Origin: Hemerocallis citrina
Taxonomy: Eukaryota; Streptophyta; Magnoliopsida; Asparagales; Asphodelaceae
Direction of reading: 5' to 3'
Length of the DNA: 64,000 nt
Assembly (NCBI GenBank): GCA_017893485.1
Contig: CM030362.1
Location: 178,436,166 to 178,500,165, forward strand
The position numbers were made by a program, and so were the translations under genes. Of this stretch, positions 1 to 6,924 are shown one piece after another. Every line of letters begins with the position of its first letter. The first letter of the stretch is position 1. The notes beneath the pieces were generated by a model. That model made no database searches and was not told the DNA's origin. It was given only the letters and a program-made list of their open reading frames with translations.

Positions 1-607
1 TATGAATTTGCTAAACTAATCAATTGTTTATCAGCTTTGAGAAAATCAATAAGGCCATGATACATTTAAGTGACAAACCAAGTCATAATTTCCTTCTCTT
101 CTAGGCTCAAACAATCTCTACGTCCACAGTTTATGCCTGGAAACACACTGTAACTGTTCTGATATAAATAAATATTATGAAGAGGGAGAAAAGGTGGGCT
201 TCCTACATTGCCACAGAAGTAACATTGAACTTCCACCCAGTCAATAAACTCTCCCATTATACACTTGTCCTTACGAAATCAGATATATGCTTATCCTTGT
301 GTACCTATTAGAATTTGAGAAATCATATATATTTAAGATGAGATAGTTTTTGTAAGTAATTAATCTATATTGTTAGGGTATGCAACCAAACTAAATGGGA
401 GATGAAGAAATTTTTTTACAGAGACATAAAACTTTACTTCAGTCCAATAATAACCAAGAGGTTCTTCTAATTGTTCACATTAAGAAAGGCAACGATTAGG
501 GTAAATAATATTCAGGAAAACTGGTACTAGGAAACCATTATGCAATATATGATCGGTGAAAAATAAAGCACAAATTATACATATATAATTATAAAAACTA
601 AGAAATT
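1..607. other. AT-rich left-edge spacer, no gene recognised
   Basis: No convincing coding region or repeat structure is visible. A 63-codon minus-strand frame at 66-257 has no motif that I recognise. The stretch ends where a 341-bp LTR begins at 608. Confidence 0.5.
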
Positions 608-948
608 TGATACACACCTAAATAGAGAAAGTGAAGATGAAGAGTGAAATGTATCAGTTGTGATGTAAATAGTGGCAGTCTAGGGACTTATGTGTAAGAG
701 TGTTATATACATTGTAAGCACGTGTAATAGAATCTTATAAATAGAAGGGGATAGCTCAGTTATGAGCTATGTCTGAATTGAGATTAATTCCATCTTCTCT
801 GTTGTTCTTCCTCTTCCTTCTTGATTTCACTGAGCTCTAGGATTCCTTCTCTCTAATCCTAGCTCTCTTCTTCCTCGTTCCCTCTCTAATTCACCGTTCT
901 TAAGTTCTATTTGAGTTCTTTAATGGCGATGCGAAATTGAGCGCATCA
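608..948 (+). repeat. 5' LTR of the gene-capturing retrotransposon
   Basis: 341 bp, TG...CA ends. It holds a TATA box (TATAAATAG at 736-744), followed by a pyrimidine-rich leader. Transcription for this element should start just downstream of the TATA box and read rightward into the chimeric frame. Confidence 0.88.
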
Positions 949-950
949 AT

Positions 951-962
951 TGGTATGAGAGC
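951..962 (+). other. Primer-binding site (initiator-tRNA-Met type)
   Basis: TGGTATGAGAGC lies two bases after the LTR end. It differs by one base from the usual plant PBS TGGTATCAGAGC, complementary to the 3' end of initiator tRNA-Met. The same site without the change occurs at 62901. Confidence 0.8.
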
Positions 963-1012
963 AGTTCGATCTACCGTCCAATTTCGCCGACAACGAAGAA
1001 TCCCATCAAGAA

Positions 1013-2668
1013 ATGGCAGGAGCGAGTACCTTGGGAGATTTAGGCGCAATTCCTAGAGATGAAGAACATCTTCAACATCAGTTCTTCAACAATCAAATTG
1101 GGGATCATCTTCAAGAAGTTGCCACTCCATTTTCGGCGATTCTTGCACAGTTGCAGCATCTAACTCATCAAATTGAGAAATTGGTTGCTTCATCAACACC
1201 AATTCAAGAATCCATGGAGGAGAATCCGCCGTTCAAATCCATTTGTAAGCATATTCCTAACCCTAATCTTGATCGATTTCCCATGGAAGAGTATGAATGT
1301 AATATTTGTTTCGCTGATTGTTCCTATAAACGATACAAGAGCAACAAAGTATTCGATTGTGATATATGTCCTAGTTGTTTCTCTAGTGGAAGATTAAAAT
1401 TTGGTTTGACACCACTATACTTCATTTGTATAGAATATGTTGATGGTTATAGTTTGGCTGATGAAGATAAGAAAAAAGATCATAATAATGTGTATAGGAC
1501 TGCTTCTGGATCAAGAAGTGGGAAATACAGTGAAGAAAATGGAAGCAAAATGAAGAATGATAATTACAAGCAAGGTAATGCTGAAGAAGACTCCGAGGAT
1601 GAAGATAATAAGTTTTTTCGTGAACAATTTCCAAAGGAAGTGCAAGATATAACAATTAGAGAAGATAAAGTTCAAAACCATAGTGACAAGATTATGGAAA
1701 CAAGAGCAGTGGATACAAGAGGAGTTGCAAAGAAGATTGCCACAACTGGGTATGGAGTTTTTGCTATGGACTATCCTAGATTTGGTCTTTCAGAAGGTCT
1801 TCATGGGTGTATACCAAGCTTTGATATTTTTGTTCAAGATGTATCTGAGCATTTCTTCAAGGTTAAAGGAAACCCAGTGTACCAAGTTCTTCAAAATTTC
1901 CTCTTTGGGCAATCCATGGGTGGAGTTATTGCTTTAAAGGCTCATTTTGAGCAATTTGGTCAGTGGGATGAAGCAGTGCTAGGTGTTGCTAAAATTCGTC
2001 CAAGGGTGAAGTTGAAGTTCATACCTGAGAAGAATGGTGATGAGAATGAATGCATGAACAATTGGGAAGAGGAGATGGAAGTTTGCAGAGTTCTGCTAGG
2101 TAATGAGAAAGAGATGGAGGAGTTGGTGTTACCATTTGAGTCCATTTCTTTACTGGACATCATCTGGATCAGTAAAAAGGATGCTACAAGAATGGATAAG
2201 ATAGATGCTGAGGTTACAGATCACCCTAAGAGGAAAAATGATATACTTGCTCATAATGAGAATGTGCTCCGTAGAGGAAATTCATCATTGTCGAAGAAGA
2301 ATAGGAAAAGTTCAGTGTGGCAACAAATTCTCATCGATAGTCTTGTTGCTGACCAGTCTGTTAGTGGTCATGGAATTATGTGGCATCATTCTCTTTCTAT
2401 CAAGCAAGTTGAAATTGAAGGCACTTCAGCTTTTGCAGTTTCAGGAACTCCTGCCGACTGTGCTTCAATAGGAATTTCTGGGGAGCTCTTTGATGGTACA
2501 ATTCCTGATATGGTAGGCAGTGGCATCAATGTTGGCAGCAACTACGGATATCACGTCGTTTACACAGGTGTGGAAGTTAAACCTGGAGAAACTATCAAGT
2601 GTGAACCAGGAGAAGGAAGACTGTTGCATCTTTCACAGGTGGCCTTAGATGTAGGAAAGGACAAATGA
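1013..2668 (+). CDS. 551-codon chimeric ORF joining unrelated captured exons
   Basis: The frame opens with ATG about 50 bases after the PBS and stays open for 551 codons. Residues 1-65 are unassigned (possibly a leader of the parental element). Residues about 95-225 hold a Cys-rich segment (ECNIC, CDICPSC) and an acidic stretch that I do not recognise. Residues about 236-325 match the alpha/beta-hydrolase core of plant monoacylglycerol lipase/caffeoylshikimate esterase proteins, with the nucleophile-elbow motif GQSMG (Ser about 301). Residues about 326-445 are unassigned. Residues about 446-518 match SurE-type phosphatases (DQSVSGH, VSGTPADC, SGINVGSN). Residues 519-551 begin an HD2-type histone deacetylase, cut by a TGA at 2666. 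No complete catalytic domain is present, so enzymatic activity is unlikely. Whether it is translated cannot be seen here. Confidence 0.6.
   Translation: MAGASTLGDLGAIPRDEEHLQHQFFNNQIGDHLQEVATPFSAILAQLQHLTHQIEKLVASSTPIQESMEENPPFKSICKHIPNPNLDRFPMEEYECNICFADCSYKRYKSNKVFDCDICPSCFSSGRLKFGLTPLYFICIEYVDGYSLADEDKKKDHNNVYRTASGSRSGKYSEENGSKMKNDNYKQGNAEEDSEDEDNKFFREQFPKEVQDITIREDKVQNHSDKIMETRAVDTRGVAKKIATTGYGVFAMDYPRFGLSEGLHGCIPSFDIFVQDVSEHFFKVKGNPVYQVLQNFLFGQSMGGVIALKAHFEQFGQWDEAVLGVAKIRPRVKLKFIPEKNGDENECMNNWEEEMEVCRVLLGNEKEMEELVLPFESISLLDIIWISKKDATRMDKIDAEVTDHPKRKNDILAHNENVLRRGNSSLSKKNRKSSVWQQILIDSLVADQSVSGHGIMWHHSLSIKQVEIEGTSAFAVSGTPADCASIGISGELFDGTIPDMVGSGINVGSNYGYHVVYTGVEVKPGETIKCEPGEGRLLHLSQVALDVGKDK
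1720..1988 (+). pseudogene. Captured fragment of monoacylglycerol lipase / caffeoylshikimate esterase-like gene
   Basis: The translation reads GYGVFAMDYP and FGLSEGLHG, then FLFGQSMGGVIALK, in the order and spacing expected for plant lysophospholipase/CSE-type hydrolases. The family is usually over 300 residues; only about 90 are kept here. The Asp and His of the catalytic triad lie outside the fragment. No intron interrupts it, which fits capture through a spliced transcript. Confidence 0.75.
2340..2568 (+). pseudogene. Captured fragment of SurE-like 5'-nucleotidase/phosphatase gene
   Basis: The segment shows the SurE family signatures DQSVSGH, FAVSGTPADCASIGIS and SGINVGSNYGYHVVYTG in order. 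The N-terminal metal-binding DD motif of SurE is absent, so it cannot be a working enzyme. It is fused in frame between an unassigned segment and an HD2 fragment. Confidence 0.75.
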
Positions 2669-3245
2669 GCAGAAAAAGTGCCAATGTTTGTGAAATTTGA
2701 TGGCCAGACGCTTCTACTTGGGACACTTTCTGCAGTTAATTGTGCCCAAAGTTCTTTTGATCTAGTATTTGAGAAGGACTTCGAATTGTTCCATGGCTCC
2801 AAGAAAATGAGTGTTTATTTAACTGGATATAAAACTGACCTCCCAAATGAAGAGCTTAGTGATGATGATCTTCTTTCTGATTCTGATTCTGATGTAGTAA
2901 ATGTGAACATTCAGCTTAAACCTAATGGCAATTCTAAGGTGAAGGAGCAGGAGGGTAAATCTATCGCAGAAGCTGGGAAGGAAAATGCAGTTGCAAAATA
3001 GATGGCAAAACCTGCGAAGCAAATTAAAAATGATAAGCCAAAGGCTAATGACAACGCTGATGGGGATGACTCTGATGATGAGGATGATTCTGATGATGAT
3101 GAGGAGGATGATTCCGAGGTTGATTCTTGAGATGATGTGGACATGGCTGATGCAATGAGTGATAGTGAAGATGAAGAATCTGATGAGGAAGAGAATGTAG
3201 ATTCTGTAGCGTTCAAGAATGGACGTATTACAATTACACCTTTGT
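2566..3245 (+). pseudogene. Captured HD2-type histone deacetylase fragment (nucleoplasmin-like N domain plus acidic region)
   Basis: The frame continues from GVEVKPGETIK through LLHLSQVAL, VPMFVKFDGQTLLLGTLS and FDLVFEKDFELFH, which is the start of plant HD2 (HDT) nucleolar histone deacetylases, followed by the Asp/Glu/Ser-rich middle region of that family. The family's initiating Met and first residues are replaced by the SurE junction. Three in-frame stops (TGA 2666-2668, TAG 2999-3001, TGA 3128-3130) break it while the frame itself is kept. A zinc finger, present in some family members, is not seen. It is a decayed cDNA-like copy inside the retrotransposon. Confidence 0.8.
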
Positions 3246-3397
3246 GTGCACTTTTTGTATGATACAATTCTCATGAACAATTCTCATGAAGTTCGATAGT
3301 CTTGAACTTCTTCATAGTTGCAGTTGGGGTGTCAACGGAAGAGGTCTCCTCAATTCAGTTCGGGTTGTCTTGTTCGACCTTGAGGCAAGGTCGTAAT

Positions 3398-3413
3398 GAA
3401 AGGGGGGAGGAAT
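3398..3413 (+). other. Polypurine tract of the gene-capturing retrotransposon
   Basis: GAAAGGGGGGAGGAAT directly precedes the TG of the right LTR, the expected position of the plus-strand primer. Confidence 0.8.
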
Positions 3414-3754
3414 TGATACACACCTAAATAGAGGAAGTGAAGATGAAGTGTGAAATGTATCAATTGAGATGTAAATAGTAGTAGTGTAGGGACTTATGTA
3501 TAAGAGTGTTATATACGTAGTAAGCACGTGTAATAGAATCTTATAAATAGAAGGGGATAACTCAGTTATGAGCTATGTCTGAATTGAGATTAATTCCATT
3601 TTCTCTGTTGTTCTTCCTCTTCCTTCTTGATTTCACTGAGCTCTAGGATTCCTTCTCTCTAATCCTAGCTCTCTTCTTCCTCGTTCTCTCTCTAATTCAC
3701 CGTTCTTGAGTTCTATTTGAGTTCTTTAATGGCGATGCGAAATCGAGCGCATCA
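3414..3754 (+). repeat. 3' LTR of the gene-capturing retrotransposon
   Basis: Same length and ends as the LTR at 608-948, with about 15 substitutions and no indels. TATAAATAG recurs at 3542-3550. Confidence 0.88.
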
Positions 3755-3857
3755 AAAAGATAGCGACGCATACAATTTCCTTAGACGTTGCAACTGTAAA
3801 CTTGATGCCTCGTACAACTCCATCAGGAACAGGAGAACATTCCAGACTCTCCTCCAT
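3755..3857 (-). pseudogene. Possible first coding exon of a Pol V/IV largest-subunit-like gene, cut by the retrotransposon
   Basis: On the minus strand an ATG at 3857 opens a frame starting MEE, then VPDGVVRGIKF and ATSKEIVCVAI, which runs straight into the LTR end at 3754. This resembles the N terminus of plant NRPE1-type RNA polymerase V largest subunits (MEE...DG-V-GI-F-A---EI). The match is short and from memory of the family, so it is tentative. No continuation is visible left of 608. The CT-rich minus-strand sequence at 3870-4600 could be its 5' leader. Confidence 0.3.
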
Positions 3858-4076
3858 TTTTTGCAACATTAAAACAAACAACAACACCACCAATCAATCC
3901 ATCTCTTCGATAAATCATGCAAATAAATTGAGAATAAAAAAATGGAAGGCGAAGAAACGAAACCAGAAACCCTAATCGGGTACCAAAAACAAGAATTAAA
4001 GAGGAGGCAAAAACATACCAGAAATTGATGGAAAAAAGATGTTAGGGTTCAAGAATGAGAGGGAGGGTTTGGAGTT

Positions 4077-4275
4077 GATTTTGAGTGGAGGTCGGGTTGG
4101 AGTAGAGGCCGGGTTGATTTGAGACCGAGTTGGCATTTATATGTCGAAGCTGGGGATGGAAGTGAGGATGATGGTGATTTTGAGTGGAGGCCGGGTTGAA
4201 GTAAAGGCCAGGTTGATTAAAGACCGGGTTGGCATGTATATGTCGGAGCTAGGGATGGAAGTGAGGATGATGGTG
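4077..4275 (+). repeat. Two-copy tandem duplication, unit about 99 bp
   Basis: The block beginning GATTTTGAGTGGAGG at 4077 recurs at 4176 and carries the same GGGATGGAAGTGAGGATG end near 4155 and 4254. The copies differ at a handful of positions. No coding role is visible. Confidence 0.75.
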
Positions 4276-4509
4276 TTTGAGTTGAGTTTCGGTGGAAGAG
4301 AGAGAAGAAGATGGTGTTGGTGGTGATGATGGGAGGTTGGGCTTGAAAATTGAAGAGCAAGGGAAGCATCTGGCTGGAGGCGGGGGACGATGACGACTGA
4401 GGGGGGTCACAACGACAGCAAGGAAGTGGGGAGGGATTTGGGTTAGGGTTTGTGAGAGTGAGAGTGAGAAAGAGAGAGAGATAAAAGGAGATGAGGAGTT
4501 TGGTTGGGC

Positions 4510-4528
4510 GGGGGGGGGGGGGGGGGGG
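4510..4528 (+). repeat. 19-base poly-G run
   Basis: Nineteen consecutive G follow TGGTTGGGC. It may form a quadruplex or mark slippage or an assembly artefact. Confidence 0.9.
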
Positions 4529-4639
4529 ACAAAAGAAAAATGAAAAGGTGATTGAAGCTCGGATATAGAAAACGACAAAAAATTGCATCATTAAGACATG
4601 TTACATTGCAATAAAAATTAGTCTGCGGGCCAAAATAAC

Positions 4640-4989
4640 TCCGGTACACGAATCCTAAATTTTTGCGACGAATAGTTGCGACTTTTTTTCACTTAATGTC
4701 ACAAACAAAAAAGTAAGTAAAAACTAAATTTTATTTTTAAAAAACATAATAAACTTGCAGCGTTTATTGACAAAATGACGAAAAAACTTGTGACGTTTAG
4801 TAATATTTCATCGCTATTTATTTATTTTTAAAATTTTGTTTATTATATCTAAAGGAAATAATATTTTGTGATGAAGTATTGTGATTTTTTGCGGTTTTTG
4901 CGATAAATATTTTTTCAGCGTAGAAAAACCATCGCCAATTACAACAAATCACAACAAAAACGTCGCAATTCTGCACATTTCTAGTAATG
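4640..4989 (-). mobile_element. CACTA-like transposon end (remnant)
   Basis: On the minus strand the segment begins CATTACTAGAAATGTG at 4989, one base off the CACTACTAGAAA ends of many plant CACTA elements, and is followed by several TTGCGACG/GCGACGAA motifs like the subterminal repeats of that group. The opposite end near 4640-4680 is only weakly recognisable and no target duplication was found. It abuts the scrambled LTR at 4990. Confidence 0.3.
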
Positions 4990-5127
4990 ACCGTGATCTG
5001 AATCCGACGGTTGCTGACGCGGCCGATGGACCTGCAAAAAGCCTGAAACACTGGGGGTGGCCTCGGCGATAGATCCTCCAACGCTCAGGTCAGAACCAGA
5101 AAAAGAAAGAGAGTTTGAGTGAGAAAT
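4990..5127 (-). repeat. Inverted fragment of the A-family LTR
   Basis: The reverse complement reads the LTR stretch GCGTTGGAGGATC ... GTCGGATTCAGATCACGGT, found in forward orientation at about 25100-25180 and 42600-42650. It faces the forward LTR remnant that starts at about 5128. Confidence 0.75.
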
Positions 5128-5673
5128 TTCCCATTAAGAGAGACACCCAGCCCATAAGGGCTACTAGTCAAATCTCTTATCCCCAAACAAGGAGCGTATC
5201 ACTTGAGGGGGAGATTCAAACAGCGGATATGAAATTCATATCGATCTCCTAGATTGTTTCTCAGGCCTAAAATACCCTACTCCCTCCTCAGTCATAAGGT
5301 AATTGCAATTCCTCTCTCAAACTCTCTTTCTCTCTGTGGTTCGGACTTGGGCATCGGAGGGTCTGTTGCCGTAATTTGTAATTATAGAGAGGCCAAGTCA
5401 GAACCACATAAAGAAAGAGAGTTGGAGAGAAAAATTGTAATTTGCAACTACAGAGTTACTTTAACAAATTACAGAGAGGCCAAGTCAGAACTTTAACAAA
5501 TTACAGAAAGGCCAAGTTAGAACCACAGAGAAAGAGAGTTTGTAATTACAGAGAGAATTTGTAATTTGCTTTAACAACTTTTTACGGCAACGATCAAAGG
5601 TCAGATATTTAGTACTTTCCATCAAATATTAACTCACTATCTGTTTGCTCCCACACCAAAATTAGTAGCAATA
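5128..5673 (+). repeat. 5' LTR of element A1 (truncated, scrambled)
   Basis: It matches the A-family LTR from the ACACCCAGCCCATAAGGGCT block to its 3' end (CTCACTATCTGTTTGCTCCC at about 5632), but lacks the first part of the LTR. The middle (about 5325-5580) is replaced by alternating forward and inverted short copies of the TTTCTCTCTGTGGTTC-GACTTGG block. The terminal CA is mutated to TA (5672-5673). Confidence 0.75.
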
Positions 5674-5696
5674 GATTAACGTTGTCTGTGTGAAAC
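5674..5696 (+). other. Degenerate primer-binding site of element A1
   Basis: GATTAACGTTGTCTGTGTG follows the LTR at the place where A2 has GATTGATGCCGTCTAAG and element B has ATTGGCACCGTCTGTGG. All three derive from the TTGGCGCCGTCTGTGGG type of site that is common in Tat/Ogre-lineage elements. Confidence 0.6.
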
Positions 5697-5713
5697 TACA
5701 CAGATCAGGCCAT

Positions 5714-6919
5714 ACTACCAAGACTAAGAGGCAGAGTGGCAGCCTCAAGCCGTCGCACCAATACGCTTTGTCAACAAGCTCTTCCCGTGGAGGACCCAAT
5801 TCCTCCTCATCAACTGGATCTTCCCGATAAGCCTAGTCAAGCTCCCGTCAACGGAGAGGCATCGGGGGGCTCCCGACAAAGTTGTCATGAACAACACCCT
5901 CTGCACGACCATATCTCAGTTCATAATGCTTCAACTGAATCAATGGCCTCGCGAGGCCACCAGGGATCTAGAGATCTCCTCCAAATCATCAGTGCCAAGC
6001 AACAAGAAACTGATCTACAAATCCATTTGGATGAGAGGCGCGCCTGAACCGAGGCATCCCACTCAGAACACCAAGTGAAGCGAAGAAGCAACTCTCCCCG
6101 AAGGCAGAGATCAAGATAGTCCTCCTCTCACAGAGGGTTCATTGCAGAAAGAAGCTCGACTCGTGAGAGTCGAAAGCAACTTGAGAGAAACAAAGTGAAA
6201 GGGGTCCCAGTCACTAGGGCTGAATTGGAAAACTTCAAGCTTGACATACTCAGAGCAATCGAAGGCAGTCAAGATCAGGGTCGGCCCTTAAAAGAAGAAG
6301 AATATGGCGACTCAATCGGATCCAAGGGGAAGGACGACCAATTCCTTCGCCGCATTCGAGAAGTAGAAGATCACCTGGAACAGATGAAGAATGAGGGGAA
6401 CCGCTCCAGCAGGGCATACTACCTCAGTCGACCTCCTTTCAGCGAAACCATTCTCAATGCACTCATCCCAAAGGACTTCAAAACTCCTCAATTCAAATCA
6501 TATGATGGGGATTCATACCCGACTGACCATATTGAGAGTTTCAAGACCCTCATGATGGTCTACAACGTCACTCATGTGCCGAACATTTCCTGCAGCTTTG
6601 AAAGGAACTGTAAGGGAATGGTAATCCAGCCTCACTCCACAGTCAATATTCTCCTTCGACCAGCTCGAGGAGCTCTTCATAGCCCATTTCATTACTAGCC
6701 GTAAGGCTGAAAAAACAAGTGCCTCCATGTTGGAACTAAAGCAGAAGGATGGATAATTGCTGAAAGACTTCGTCAAATGCTTCACGGTCGAAGAAAGTTT
6801 GATTTCTTCCCTGGACTCATCAGTGGCGGTTGCTGCTTTCCGCCACAATGTCACTCATAAAGAACTAAAAGCCTCCCTTACCAAGAAGCCCCCCCCCCCC
6901 CCCCCAAGTTTTCACCAAG
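5714..6919 (+). pseudogene. gag pseudogene of element A1, N-terminal and core part
   Basis: The start ATG seen in A2 is AAG here. Open stretches at 5736-6047 and 6195-6698, then about 6640-6880 in shifted frames, encode the gag N-terminal Pro/Ser-rich part, the VTRAELENFKLDILRAI segment, the ...DHIESFKTLMMVYN segment and the SRKAEKTSAS...FRHNVTHKELKASL part of the capsid-like core, colinear with A2 and B. Frameshifts and stops separate the blocks. A 17-base poly-C (6889-6905) sits where A2 reads AAGAAGCCTCTTAATG. The gene is split by the solo LTR at 6925. Confidence 0.8.
6889..6905 (+). repeat. 17-base poly-C run inside gag
   Basis: Seventeen consecutive C, 19 bases before the solo-LTR insertion. 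The homologous place in A2 has no run. Confidence 0.85.
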
Positions 6920-6924
6920 CTCCT

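Larger units (their letters stand above)
608..3754 (+). mobile_element. Non-autonomous LTR retrotransposon filled with captured host gene fragments
   Basis: Two direct repeats of exactly 341 bp (608-948 and 3414-3754), each starting TGATACACACC and ending GCGCATCA, flank 2.46 kb. A PBS follows the left LTR by two bases and a purine tract abuts the right LTR, so the structure is a complete LTR element. I counted about 15 mismatches between the LTRs (about 4%). The internal part has no gag, protease, RT or integrase; it encodes pieces of at least three unrelated host protein families in one orientation, some in a single open frame. The flanks (AAATT and AAAAG) do not form a clean 5-bp target duplication. 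The tail before the purine tract, with CCTTGAGGCAAGG, resembles the pol-end region of chromovirus-type Ty3 elements, which is inference. Such an element must have been copied by enzymes supplied by another element. Confidence 0.85.

Noticed and set aside
66..257. 63-codon minus-strand frame with CYFCGN and GINCGRRDC
   Set aside because: Short, no start context or family match that I can name. The spacing of cysteines is not that of a known zinc finger.
1013..2668. A functional multi-domain host enzyme
   Set aside because: Each recognised domain is truncated, catalytic residues outside the fragments are missing, and the whole lies between two LTRs.
4217..4649. Overlapping minus-strand Pro/Ser-rich frames up to 124 codons
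   Set aside because: Low-complexity CT-rich sequence including a poly-G/C run; it looks like a leader region, not protein.
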